A stretch of DNA of 45,029 nucleotides from an uncultured bacterium (GTDB lineage Bacteria > Bacillota_I > Bacilli_A > RFN20 > CAG-826), in the NCBI GenBank assembly GCA_949290395.1, contig CASERQ010000009.1:1-45029 (forward strand), read 5' to 3'. The notes under the pieces are model-generated. The model had not been told where the DNA came from. It was given only the letters and a program-made list of their open reading frames with translations, and made no database searches. Shown one piece after another: positions 26,777-35,153 of this stretch. The first letter of the stretch is position 1, and the number at the start of each line of letters is the position of its first letter. Made by a program: the position numbers and the translations under genes.

Positions 26777-28204
26777 TTATTTTTCCTCACTTTCTGTAGA
26801 TTCAGAAGTTTCCTTGGAATCTACTATTACATCGCTTGTAACGTTTTCGCCACTACCAGTTTCAAGCACTACATCTTGTGATGCGTTAGCTTTTTCTAGT
26901 AGCAACTCAGCATTTTGTCTTTTCTTTTTAAATAAATATTTATTAGCAAGAATAACAAGTAAACTTGTAAGACCACTAAAGTAAACAACAACACCTGTGA
27001 TAATATCAGCAATTTCAGCAGGGAATGAGGTTTGAAGCATAGCTCTTGAACCTTGAGAAATTAAAGATGTAAATAATGTTGCAAAGATTGTTCCGATTGG
27101 TGAAAGTTGACCAAGGAAAGCAACAACAATACCATTCCAAGGCAAAGCAGGTAAAGCACTAGAAGCTTGAACTGAATATTGTTCTAAGCCTGCTAAATAA
27201 TATAAAGATGCGCCAAGGCCAGCTAAAGCTCCGCTAATCGCTAAAGAAACAACAATATTTCTTTTATCTTTAATTCCAGCATAACGTGTAGCATCTTTAT
27301 TTAAGCCGCTAGCTTTAAGTTGGAAGCCTAAAGTTGTTTTCTTAAGAATAAATAAGACAATAAGAGCAGCAATTATTGCAATAAATATAGATATAGTGAA
27401 ATAACCACCAGTTTGTTGAGATAAACCTAAATTTGGAATTAATGCTGATGGGTTAGCGCTAGCAAGCGTGTAAGTTTTTGAACCTTGTTGAATATCAACA
27501 CATCCAGATAAATAAGTTTGAAAAGAATAATTTGTAAAGAATAAAGCAATCCAGTTAAGCATAATTCCAGATAAAACTTCGTTAACATTAAAGTGAGCTT
27601 TTAAAAATCCAGGAATGCCTCCCCAAATTGCCCCAAAAATCATAGCCATAAGTATACAAGCATACCATGGCCAGTTAAATTGAAGAGCAAACATTAAACT
27701 TCCAAAAATACCTATTGTATATTGACCAGCAACACCAATATTGAACATACCAGTTTTGTTAGCAAAAACTATAGAAAGACCACAGCATAATAAAGGAGCT
27801 GTATTTGCAATTATTGCGTAAAAATTGGTAGAACCAAAAGTCATTCCACCACTTATCAAGTTCATAAACTCAGTAAATGCTATAGAAGGGTTGATTGCAA
27901 TTAAAATAATTAAAGCAAGAAGTAAGCTCACTAAAATACAAGCTAAGGATGAATATAACTTAATTGCACCATCAGATGAAAGCAAAACTAAGGTGTCGTG
28001 AGGGAGATTTTTATAATTATAATTTTTGATTTTTAAACCAAAATTCTTGAGTTTTGCAGGGATTTCCTTGCAATAAGCAACAAATTTAGCCCATCTTTCA
28101 GGAGTCTTTTTAAACCATTTTATAGTTTTGTTATACCAACTTACAGGAACAGTTTTAAACCAATTTTTAACTCTGTTTAAAAGATCATTAAATTTCTCTT
28201 TCAT
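26777..28204 (-). CDS. Nucleoside ABC importer, permease subunit (BmpA system, NupP/YufP-like)
   Basis: Partner permease, about 475 residues from the ATG at 28204, which has an AGGAGG SD and overlaps the ATPase gene by 17 bases. The first ~85 residues are a basic cytoplasmic region (FKKTPERWAKFVAYCKEIPAKLKNFG), then about 9-10 membrane helices with the family segments ANKTGMFNIGVAGQYTIG and ASGLNKDATRYAGI (coupling helix). The C-terminus adds an acidic cytoplasmic tail ending ETSESTESEEK. The N-terminal region carries copy 6 of the dispersed motif. Confidence 0.9.
   Translation of the reverse strand: MKEKFNDLLNRVKNWFKTVPVSWYNKTIKWFKKTPERWAKFVAYCKEIPAKLKNFGLKIKNYNYKNLPHDTLVLLSSDGAIKLYSSLACILVSLLLALIILIAINPSIAFTEFMNLISGGMTFGSTNFYAIIANTAPLLCCGLSIVFANKTGMFNIGVAGQYTIGIFGSLMFALQFNWPWYACILMAMIFGAIWGGIPGFLKAHFNVNEVLSGIMLNWIALFFTNYSFQTYLSGCVDIQQGSKTYTLASANPSALIPNLGLSQQTGGYFTISIFIAIIAALIVLFILKKTTLGFQLKASGLNKDATRYAGIKDKRNIVVSLAISGALAGLGASLYYLAGLEQYSVQASSALPALPWNGIVVAFLGQLSPIGTIFATLFTSLISQGSRAMLQTSFPAEIADIITGVVVYFSGLTSLLVILANKYLFKKKRQNAELLLEKANASQDVVLETGSGENVTSDVIVDSKETSESTESEEK
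28047..28065 (+). repeat. Dispersed TTTTGCARGG motif, copy 6
   Basis: Plus strand TTGAGTTTTGCAGGGATTT, antisense in the permease gene, encoding the IPAKLKN stretch. Positions 28039-28061 equal 19492-19514. Confidence 0.7.
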
Positions 28205-29765
28205 GGTTAACCTCCTCGCTTTCTTTAAATTCATAATTTTGTTTAGCGCCAGCCATATAAAGGCCAAGTTCTTCTCTTGTGACTTCGCCTTGTTTAAATT
28301 CACCAACAATTCTGCCATTGAACATTACAAGGATTCTATCAGCTAAATTCATAACTTCATCGAGTTCAAAAGAAACAAGTAAAACACCTTTATTATTGTC
28401 TCTTTCTTTAACAATTTGCTTATGAATGTTTTCAATTGCACCAACGTCTAAACCTCTGGTTGGTTGAACTGCAATTAATAAATCTGGATTTCTTTCGATT
28501 TCTCTAGCAACGATAACTTTTTGTTGGTTACCTCCAGACATACTTCTTACAATGCTTTTTGAACCACTACCACTTCTTATATCATATTTATCAATTAATT
28601 TATTAGCGTAGTCTGTAATAGCGCGTTCATTTAAAATTATTTTGCCTTTTGTAAATTCTTTTTTATAGTAATCTTCTAAGACTGTGTTGTAACTTAAAGG
28701 ATAATCAAGAACTAAACCAAATCTATGTCTATCTTCTGGAATATGTCCGATTCCATTTGAATTCCTTGCAAAAATTGATTCTTTTGTAATATCTTCGTTC
28801 TTTAAATAAACAAAACCCGATTTAATTTTTTGAAGACCTGCGATACCAAAAACGAGTTCACTTTGGCCATTCCCATCAATACCAGCAATACAAACAATCT
28901 CGCCACGCTTTACGTCAAAAGATACACCATTAACAATATCAACACCTTTATGAATTGGGTTTTCCATTACTAAATCACGTACCTTTAAAACTGTTTCACC
29001 AGTTTTAATTTCTTTTTTATCGACCGCAAAAGAAACTTCTCTACCAACCATAAGCTCTGATAATACTTGCTTATTTGTGTCTTTGACATTTAAAGTTGCG
29101 ACAAGTTTTCCTTTTCTTAAAACACTACAAGTATCAGCAACCGCCAAAATTTCATCAAGTTTGTGAGAAATAAAAAGAATTGATTTTCCTTCAGCTGCAA
29201 GATTTTTCATAATCTTAAGAAGTTCGTCAATTTCTTGAGGAGTCAAAACTGCAGTTGGTTCATCAAAAATAAGAATGTCGTTATCTCTATAAAGCATTTT
29301 AAGAATTTCAGTTTTTTGTTGTGCGCCAACAGAGATATCTTCAATTTTTACATCTAAATCAACATGTAAATTATATTTTTCAGCAATTTCTTCAATTTTT
29401 TTACGAGCAGTTTTCTTATTTAAAAATAACTTATACTTTGAGTCTTCATGACCTAAAATAATGTTTTCTAAAACAGTAAAAACATCAACGAGTTTAAAAT
29501 GTTGATGTACCATTCCGATTCCTAATTCATTAGCATGATTTGGATCTTTAATAAATACTTCTTCGCCATTAACTTTAATAACACCTTCATCTGGTTGATA
29601 GAAACCAAAAAGGATACTCATTAAAGTTGATTTTCCAGCTCCATTTTCGCCAAGTAATGCATGAATTTCTCCTTTTTTTAATTTTAAAGAAATATCATCA
29701 TTAGCTTTAATTCCTGGAAATGATTTTGAAATATGTTCAATTTCAACTGCGTATTTTTCTTCCAT
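28188..29765 (-). CDS. Nucleoside ABC importer, double ATPase subunit (NupO/YufO-like)
   Basis: 525 residues with two ABC domains in one chain, as in RbsA/YufO. First domain: Walker A GENGAGKST, switch region VGAQQKTEIL, Walker B LIFDEPTAVL. Second domain: a degenerate Walker A (GIDGNGQSE), signature MSGGNQQK, and a Walker B region LLIAVQPTRGLDVGAIE in which the usual D-E pair is absent, normal for the second domain of this family. It energises import together with the two permeases. SD-like bases before the ATG are poor (AAGGTAAAAAAT). Confidence 0.92.
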   Translation of the reverse strand: MEEKYAVEIEHISKSFPGIKANDDISLKLKKGEIHALLGENGAGKSTLMSILFGFYQPDEGVIKVNGEEVFIKDPNHANELGIGMVHQHFKLVDVFTVLENIILGHEDSKYKLFLNKKTARKKIEEIAEKYNLHVDLDVKIEDISVGAQQKTEILKMLYRDNDILIFDEPTAVLTPQEIDELLKIMKNLAAEGKSILFISHKLDEILAVADTCSVLRKGKLVATLNVKDTNKQVLSELMVGREVSFAVDKKEIKTGETVLKVRDLVMENPIHKGVDIVNGVSFDVKRGEIVCIAGIDGNGQSELVFGIAGLQKIKSGFVYLKNEDITKESIFARNSNGIGHIPEDRHRFGLVLDYPLSYNTVLEDYYKKEFTKGKIILNERAITDYANKLIDKYDIRSGSGSKSIVRSMSGGNQQKVIVAREIERNPDLLIAVQPTRGLDVGAIENIHKQIVKERDNNKGVLLVSFELDEVMNLADRILVMFNGRIVGEFKQGEVTREELGLYMAGAKQNYEFKESEEVNHEREI

Positions 29766-29792
29766 ATTTTTTACCTTCTATTTATAAAAAAG

Positions 29793-29822
29793 GAGAAAGA
29801 GGCGAAGAATAGCCTCTTTCTC
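29793..29822 (-). terminator. Terminator-like hairpin between bmpA and the ATPase gene
   Basis: Minus-strand GAGAAAGAGGC and GCCTCTTTCTC form a perfect 11-bp stem followed by CTTTTTTATAAA. It lies inside the operon, so it probably allows partial read-through and makes the binding protein more abundant than the membrane parts. Confidence 0.8.
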
Positions 29823-29836
29823 AAAAACTTATTAAA

Positions 29837-30964
29837 TTATTCTTCTTCTGCTGGTGCAGCAAATTGGCTGTCCCAAGTAACTGTTGTGTGAGCAGCATCA
29901 ACAGTTGGAGCTTCTGTTGTACTATTTGTAATTGTAATTTCGCCAGCTTTAATATCAGCTAAAACTTCATTATATTGTGCAACAGTGAATGTTTTAAATC
30001 TCCAAGCTTTATCAGCTGTTGGGATACCAACATAATCTTTCTTTTCAACTTTTCCAAATTCAGAATCAAGACCTAAATTATAGTTTTCTCCACCAATATC
30101 AGACCATTGATCATTGAAGTAAACTTCTAATGCGGAAGTAACTGATTCTCTAAGACCTTTTGTAGCAGATGTTAAGACTTTTGGATCAACACCAGATTGA
30201 TCAACGTCAACACCAATCCATGTTCCATCAGGATTTGCTTTAACACCTTCAACAACAGAAAGATAAACTTTTCCGCCGGAAGCAAAGACAGTATCCATAC
30301 CATTTGTATACCAGGTATCCATTAATGCAGTAGCAGCAGCTGTTGCTTGGAAATCACCTGCATAATAATATCTAACAGTTGTTTGAACATCTAATTGTTT
30401 TGCAGCATAGTCAATACCTTGAACATATCCGCTACCAAATCTTTGAACAGCAGGAACTGCCATACCACCACAGAAACCTAAATCACGATTTCCATCCATA
30501 ACTGCTGCATAACCGGCTAAGAAACCAGCAATTTCTTCTTTGAAGATAATAGAAACTGTATTTTCAGCAGTTTTATAATCACTATAATCGGTTGTATGTG
30601 GAGTACCATCGATTAAAACAAATTTAACTTCAGGATATTTTGTTTGTGCTTCGTAAACTGCATCTTCGAATAAATAACCTGGGCAAACAATAATTTTTGC
30701 GCCTCTTTGAACTGCTTGGTCAATAGAATTTAATCTTGCAGGTGTAGAATCTGCTGTTGGTCTATAGTAACCATATGTTTTTTCATGAGCTTCAGCGAAA
30801 TCTCTTAAAGCTTCCCATGAAGTTTGGTTGAAAGATTCATCGTCAACATCGCCAACATCAGTAATTAATGCGTATTCAACTGGTTCATTATTACCACAGG
30901 ATGCTAAAAGGCTGACTGAACCTAAAACGGCAAGTGATAAAGCAAAAATTTTGTTTTTCTTCAT
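29837..30964 (-). CDS. BmpA-family nucleoside-binding lipoprotein
   Basis: Substrate-binding lipoprotein of a nucleoside importer (PnrA/NupN type). From the ATG at 30964 it has a signal peptide MKKNKIFALSLAVLGSVSLL and a lipobox LASC, so it is lipid-anchored at the Cys and faces outward. The mature part shows ITDVGDVDDESFNQTSWEAL, typical of purine-nucleoside-binding proteins, and FCGGMAVPAVQRFGSGYVQGIDYA. I prefer 30964 over the upstream in-frame starts (30970, 31006) because the AGGAGG SD is seven bases away. A guanine-type riboswitch and an SD-masking hairpin precede it. Confidence 0.93.
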   Translation of the reverse strand: MKKNKIFALSLAVLGSVSLLASCGNNEPVEYALITDVGDVDDESFNQTSWEALRDFAEAHEKTYGYYRPTADSTPARLNSIDQAVQRGAKIIVCPGYLFEDAVYEAQTKYPEVKFVLIDGTPHTTDYSDYKTAENTVSIIFKEEIAGFLAGYAAVMDGNRDLGFCGGMAVPAVQRFGSGYVQGIDYAAKQLDVQTTVRYYYAGDFQATAAATALMDTWYTNGMDTVFASGGKVYLSVVEGVKANPDGTWIGVDVDQSGVDPKVLTSATKGLRESVTSALEVYFNDQWSDIGGENYNLGLDSEFGKVEKKDYVGIPTADKAWRFKTFTVAQYNEVLADIKAGEITITNSTTEAPTVDAAHTTVTWDSQFAAPAEEE

Positions 30965-30973
30965 TTTCATTCC

Positions 30974-31012
30974 TCCTAAATAAGAAAACAAATTCATGTA
31001 AACCATTTAGGA
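30974..31012 (-). promoter_or_regulatory. SD-sequestering hairpin of bmpA
   Basis: TCCTAAAT (31012-31005) pairs perfectly with ATTTAGGA (30981-30974), which overlaps the bmpA SD AGGAGG. It is a plausible expression platform for the riboswitch upstream. A second hairpin, GGTATT/AATACC (31049-31031), lies between aptamer and SD hairpin. Confidence 0.65.
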
Positions 31013-31051
31013 AATTGTATTTTCTCCACTGGTATTTCCAACGAATACCTA

Positions 31052-31122
31052 GATTGTGTAGTCCTTAATAGGCTTAAGGGTAGAGACATGGTCGCCATAA
31101 CTAGACCACTTATACACAAATC
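31052..31122 (-). promoter_or_regulatory. Purine riboswitch, guanine type (C74), with variant loops
   Basis: Minus-strand leader of bmpA. P1 pairs TTGTGTA with TACACAA; J1/2 gives GTATAAG; P2 is GTGGTC/GACCAT with a loop containing TTATGG; J2/3 is GTCTCTACC (usual GTTTCTACC); P3 is CCTTAA/TTAAGG with a short GCCTA loop; J3/1 is GACTA, whose C marks guanine specificity over adenine. The longer P2 loop, short P3 loop and C in J2/3 depart from the B. subtilis xpt type; the P3 loop resembles 2'-deoxyguanosine riboswitches of Mesoplasma, but the U before ACC is retained, favouring guanine. It controls a nucleoside importer. Confidence 0.85.
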
Positions 31123-31131
31123 CCTATTGAT

Positions 31132-31161
31132 TTATCACCAATATTAAATACTTTTTGTCAA
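31132..31161 (-). promoter_or_regulatory. Promoter of the bmpA nucleoside-importer operon
   Basis: TTGACA (31161-31156), 18-base spacer, TGATAA (31137-31132) preceded by TGG, an extended -10. The start falls just before the riboswitch P1. The stretch 31162-31310 upstream holds only a T-poor inverted repeat at 31248-31266 and no gene. Confidence 0.75.
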
Positions 31162-31310
31162 AGAAAATAAAATTAATTTTACCTTAATGTTTTATGAAAA
31201 CACTTTCATATTATATTGGTATTAAGAAATGAAATAAGGTATTGAATTAGATTTTTATAAAATCTAGAATAAGCTGATTTTACGTAAATTAGAATAAACA
31301 AATAATTCTT

Positions 31311-32201
31311 CTATTTATCTAAGAATTCTAAAACATCGTTATAAACTTTTTGATTATCTTTTTCGTTTAAGATTTCATGTCTCATATTGTCATAAATTAT
31401 TAAATTAACTGATAAACCGTATTTTTTATAAAGTTTATAAAGATTTTTTAAACCTTTTGAAAAATTACCAACCGCATCTTCTTTTCCACCAATAATTAAA
31501 ATTGGTAATTTTTTAGAAATATTTTTAACGTTTTTACTTTTTTGAATTGAAACGAGACCTTTCATGAACTCTTTATAGAATCCATTTGTTGGACGATAGC
31601 CACTAAATTCATCTTCATTATACTTTTTGACATTTTCTTCGTTAAAAGAAAGCCAATCGTTATTTGTTTTCTTCTCTTTTACAGAATTTTCATAAGCGCC
31701 AATTGATAATTTATGAATAAACCCGGCTTTTTTATTGTAGTTATAATGATTTATAAAAAGTTTTGCATAGATATAGCCAAATTTTACTAAAGGATTTCTG
31801 CCATTTGTTCCGCATAAAATAACTTTATCAACTACTCTAGAATACTTTTCAATGAAACCTTGAGTGACAAAACTGCCCATTGAATGAGCAAATAAATAAA
31901 CCTTTAATCCAGTTTCTCCTTTTTTCTTTAATATATAGTCTTTGATGGTTTCTTGCATTTTAAAGAAATAATCTCTTCCTGGATTTCCAAGTTCACCATT
32001 TTTTCCAATTCCTTGACCATAGTGATCAAGACAAAAAACAGAATAGTTATATTTATTTAAAAAAGTAGCAAAATCATCATAGCGTCTAGAGTGTTCTGCC
32101 ATTCCAGTTACAATAAAAACAATAGCTTCAGGATCTTTTACTTCCCATGATGTTCCAAAAAGCGTGTCATTATATTTATTTACAAAACTAATTTCTTCCA
32201 T
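31311..32201 (-). CDS. Alpha/beta hydrolase, lysophospholipase/monoacylglycerol-lipase-like
   Basis: A serine hydrolase of 296 residues in the Hydrolase_4 (PldB-like) group. The oxyanion region is VTGMAEHSRRYDDFA, the nucleophile elbow AHSMGS (about residues 104-109), the acid lies in IIGGKEDAVG and the His in DNMRHEILNE near the C-terminus, so the triad is complete. HYGQGIGKNG matches the family's second conserved loop. No signal peptide, so probably cytosolic, acting on lysolipids or monoglycerides. It follows the glycosyltransferase at 32205 by three bases, suggesting a joint membrane-lipid role. Confidence 0.88.
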   Translation of the reverse strand: MEEISFVNKYNDTLFGTSWEVKDPEAIVFIVTGMAEHSRRYDDFATFLNKYNYSVFCLDHYGQGIGKNGELGNPGRDYFFKMQETIKDYILKKKGETGLKVYLFAHSMGSFVTQGFIEKYSRVVDKVILCGTNGRNPLVKFGYIYAKLFINHYNYNKKAGFIHKLSIGAYENSVKEKKTNNDWLSFNEENVKKYNEDEFSGYRPTNGFYKEFMKGLVSIQKSKNVKNISKKLPILIIGGKEDAVGNFSKGLKNLYKLYKKYGLSVNLIIYDNMRHEILNEKDNQKVYNDVLEFLDK

Positions 32202-32204
32202 TTT

Positions 32205-33527
32205 TTATTCCTTCTTTTTTTCGTAATATTGACTATTTCTTTTTACTTTTTTCCAGCTTGGTTTAGAAAAAATACCAATACATAATGTTAAACAATAAAT
32301 TACAACAAAAACTGGATAAAGAAGAATTCCACTTGCAAGGTCTCTTCTTCTTTTAGCACCAAGCTTTTTATAATCAGAACAAACTAAGAAGAAAGCTTGT
32401 AAAATTCCCATGAAAGCGAACATACAGCTTAAGGCAATCGCGATTACAATTAAAGTTGTATTTAAAGTTGCCATGTATTCAGCACTAGTCATCATAGTAA
32501 CTTCAATCATGCCATTTCCACAAAGAGCCAGCCAAACAATATCATAAATATAAAAAGCAGGAATCCATGTACATAAAACAGCGCAAATTAAACAGAAGAA
32601 AAATTGGAAAAATACTTCTAAATGAGAAAAATTAAATGTTGTAAAGAATTTACCAATTAATCTATAACCATATTTAAACCAAATTCGCGAAACACCATGT
32701 CCCATTCTTTTATTTCTAGCGTAAGTATCTTTAAAAGTTGATGGTAAATCTTCATAAACTACAGCATCTTCTACAAAGTGTCCATATACTTTGTTTAAAA
32801 GCCTTTTTGAAAGGTACTCAGAGTCATCAGAAATTGAAGTAACATCATAACCATATTCTTTAACAAGTCTCATTGAGAACATGCTTCCTGGACCATTAAC
32901 GTGAGCGGCAAGATGAGCTCTTTCTCTAACTCTACTTGCAAAACGTGAGTCATAAGCATAATAAAGTCCACTAGCTTTAGTATAAATATTTTGAGTTATA
33001 TTAAGTGCACTTTCATAAGGTCTAGCAAGTTCAACACCAGCATTATATGCATCATTCATTAAATCAAGATATTCATCATTAATGTAGTTATCAGCATCAA
33101 GTCTAATAATAAAAGCATAGTCTTTGCCACTATTAGCAACAGTTTCAAAACCTTTTTTGATTGCATAAGCTAAAATGTGCGTTTTTGGATCTGGGTCGCT
33201 ATATTCAACAACGATAGCTCCGCCCTTTCTAGCGTTTTCTGCTGTTTTGTCTTTACAATTATGAGCAACAACATAAACATCAAAAAGTTCACGAGGATAT
33301 TTTTGTTTTTCAATAACACTTCTAACTGTATCCTCAATGACGTCTTCTTCGTTACAAGCCGCAAAAACAACAGCGATACGATTTTTCTTTTCTGTCTTTG
33401 GGAATTTCTTCTTCTTAACCCATCCAAATAGCATGTAAAGCAATTGAATTAAAAATGGAATGCCTATCAAATTTAAAATAACAGTATTAATGGTATTTAA
33501 TACGTTATAGAGTTCTTCATACCACAT
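32205..33527 (-). CDS. Membrane family 2 glycosyltransferase
   Basis: 440 residues: an N-terminal membrane helix (about 12-36), a GT2 catalytic domain with VVFAACNEEDVIEDTVRSVI, the metal site LDADNYIND (about residues 124-128 for LDADN) and SDDSE as the second acidic site, then two or three C-terminal membrane helices (about 300-420). The acceptor motif is RNKRMGHG, not QxxRW, which distinguishes it from the enzyme at 6681 and makes a processive polymer less certain. A TTGAGGG SD precedes the ATG. In operon with the downstream hydrolase. Could act on a lipid acceptor. Confidence 0.86.
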   Translation of the reverse strand: MWYEELYNVLNTINTVILNLIGIPFLIQLLYMLFGWVKKKKFPKTEKKNRIAVVFAACNEEDVIEDTVRSVIEKQKYPRELFDVYVVAHNCKDKTAENARKGGAIVVEYSDPDPKTHILAYAIKKGFETVANSGKDYAFIIRLDADNYINDEYLDLMNDAYNAGVELARPYESALNITQNIYTKASGLYYAYDSRFASRVRERAHLAAHVNGPGSMFSMRLVKEYGYDVTSISDDSEYLSKRLLNKVYGHFVEDAVVYEDLPSTFKDTYARNKRMGHGVSRIWFKYGYRLIGKFFTTFNFSHLEVFFQFFFCLICAVLCTWIPAFYIYDIVWLALCGNGMIEVTMMTSAEYMATLNTTLIVIAIALSCMFAFMGILQAFFLVCSDYKKLGAKRRRDLASGILLYPVFVVIYCLTLCIGIFSKPSWKKVKRNSQYYEKKKE

Positions 33528-33905
33528 ATAAAACCCTCAAAAAATAAAATAAGACTAAAATCTTTATAATATAAGTTTACTAAAGTTGACGCCTTATTAA
33601 AACAAGAAAAACTCACAAAATCCCCCTAAAATGATAATTTTTCGAGTCTTTATTGTGGTAAAAAATTTATAAAGTTCTTCAACGATAAATCACTTTTTTC
33701 ACAGTATCTTACAGCCGTCAGTTTAAATTTATCTATAGAAATATTGTCTCTAAATAATAATTGAAAACAGAACTAATTTTAAGAAATCCTTGCAAAACTC
33801 AACTCTTTTTAAAAAGTATTAACTTTAAATACACTTTTTGAACTATAAATTTAACTCAATTTTGACTAAAAATTATTTCTCAAAAAAGATAAAATATTTG
33901 TAGTT
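33528..33905. other. Divergent intergenic region, 378 bases
   Basis: No gene or tRNA is seen. It holds the start signals of the glycosyltransferase (minus), a copy of the dispersed motif at 33784-33802, and near the right end a TAAAAT box at 33890-33895, ten bases before the DinB ATG. A TTGACT at 33862-33867 is too far (22 bases) from this box to be a confident -35. Confidence 0.6.
33784..33802 (-). repeat. Dispersed TTTTGCARGG motif, copy 7
   Basis: Minus strand TTGAGTTTTGCAAGGATTT, intergenic, about 100 bases upstream of the Y-family polymerase gene; flanks are not otherwise similar to other copies. Confidence 0.65.
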
Positions 33906-35153
33906 ATGGAGAACTGGATTGCTGTTATAGATTTAAAAGCATATTATGCTACTTTTGAATGTATCGAAAGAGGGCTTGACCCTTTTACAACGCCTCTTGC
34001 TGTTACCGATACTGAAAGAAAAGAAGCAACGATCGTTTTAAGTGTTTCTCCATATTTAAAATCACTTGGTGTTCCTTCTCGTCTTAGAAGGCGAGACCTT
34101 CCTAAAAATATTCCAGGCATGATTTACGCTAAGCCACAAATGGAAAAATACGTTAAAAAAAGCGCCGAGATTGTTTCTATATTTTTAGATTTTATTGGCA
34201 AAGAAGATTTACATGTTTATTCGATTGACGAATCTTTTTTAAATATTGGACCATATTTAAGACTTTATAAAACTACTCCTATTGAACTTTGCAAAAGAAT
34301 ATTAAAACGAATAAAAGATCAAACTGGCTTAATAGGAACGTGTGGGATTGGTCCAAATATGTTTTTAGCCAAAATGGCCGATGATAAAGAAGCCAAAAAT
34401 AATAAAGATTTTATAGCTTTATGGGATTATAAAGATGTTCCAACAAAACTTTGGCCAATTAAACCACTAAGTGAAATTTGGGGTATATCAAGAGGCTTTG
34501 AAGCAAGACTTAATAAACTTGGGCTTTATACAGTCTATGACGTTGCTCACTACTCAAAAGAAATTTTAATCGAACAATTTGGAATAATGGGTGAAGATAT
34601 TTATGAGCACGCTAATGGTAGGGATATTTCTAATATCCGCGAAAAATACACTCCAGTTAATAAAAATTTATCCGTTGGACAAGTTTTAATGAGAGATTAT
34701 ACTGTTAAAGAAGCGCGACTTGTTATAAAAGAAATGTGTGATGAACTTTGTATCAGATTAAGACAAACGGAGATGAAAGCAACGGGCGTTTCTTTAATGA
34801 TTCGTTACTCCTTTACAAGTAAAGAACTTCCATTTGCTCATCAACTAAAAATTAATGCCACTGATTTAAACAGCGAACTTACAAATGCCGTTTTATATCT
34901 TTATGATAATTATGTAGAAGATGCTTACATTAGACAAATTGGAATCTCTTTTGGAGGTTTAGTTAAAGAAAATTACGATCAACTTAGTCTATTTAAAAAC
35001 CTAGAAGCCATTGATAAAGAAAGAAATTTATATCGAGCACTTGATGAAATCTCCAAAAAATATGGCAAAAACAAAGTATTAAAAGGTTCAAGTTTAACAA
35101 AAGAATCAACTATAAAAGAAAGACACAATCAAATAGGAGGACATAGAAGATGA
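33906..35153 (+). CDS. Y-family translesion DNA polymerase, UvrX/YqjW (UmuC-like) type
   Basis: 415 residues. Catalytic acids are D9 (AVIDLKAYYATFE) and D108-E109 (YSIDESFLNIG); the thumb has the helix-hairpin-helix region PLSEIWGISRGFEARLNKLGL. A beta-clamp-binding motif QLSLF lies at 359-363, and the C-terminus ends HNQIGGHRR, as in Bacillus SP-beta UvrX and YqjW, so I place it there and not with DinB/Pol IV. Such polymerases are usually damage-inducible; no clear LexA box is visible to me. No SD: the TAAAAT box ten bases upstream suggests a leaderless mRNA. Overlaps the next gene by four bases (ATGA). Confidence 0.92.
   Translation: MENWIAVIDLKAYYATFECIERGLDPFTTPLAVTDTERKEATIVLSVSPYLKSLGVPSRLRRRDLPKNIPGMIYAKPQMEKYVKKSAEIVSIFLDFIGKEDLHVYSIDESFLNIGPYLRLYKTTPIELCKRILKRIKDQTGLIGTCGIGPNMFLAKMADDKEAKNNKDFIALWDYKDVPTKLWPIKPLSEIWGISRGFEARLNKLGLYTVYDVAHYSKEILIEQFGIMGEDIYEHANGRDISNIREKYTPVNKNLSVGQVLMRDYTVKEARLVIKEMCDELCIRLRQTEMKATGVSLMIRYSFTSKELPFAHQLKINATDLNSELTNAVLYLYDNYVEDAYIRQIGISFGGLVKENYDQLSLFKNLEAIDKERNLYRALDEISKKYGKNKVLKGSSLTKESTIKERHNQIGGHRR

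Noticed and set aside
28205-28318. Permease start at 28318
   Set aside because: It would read through 131 bases of the ATPase gene; the ATG at 28204 has an AGGAGG SD.
31248-31266. TAGATTTT/AAAATCTA hairpin as a terminator of the hydrolase gene
   Set aside because: No T run follows on either strand and the stem is only A/T plus two G-C pairs.
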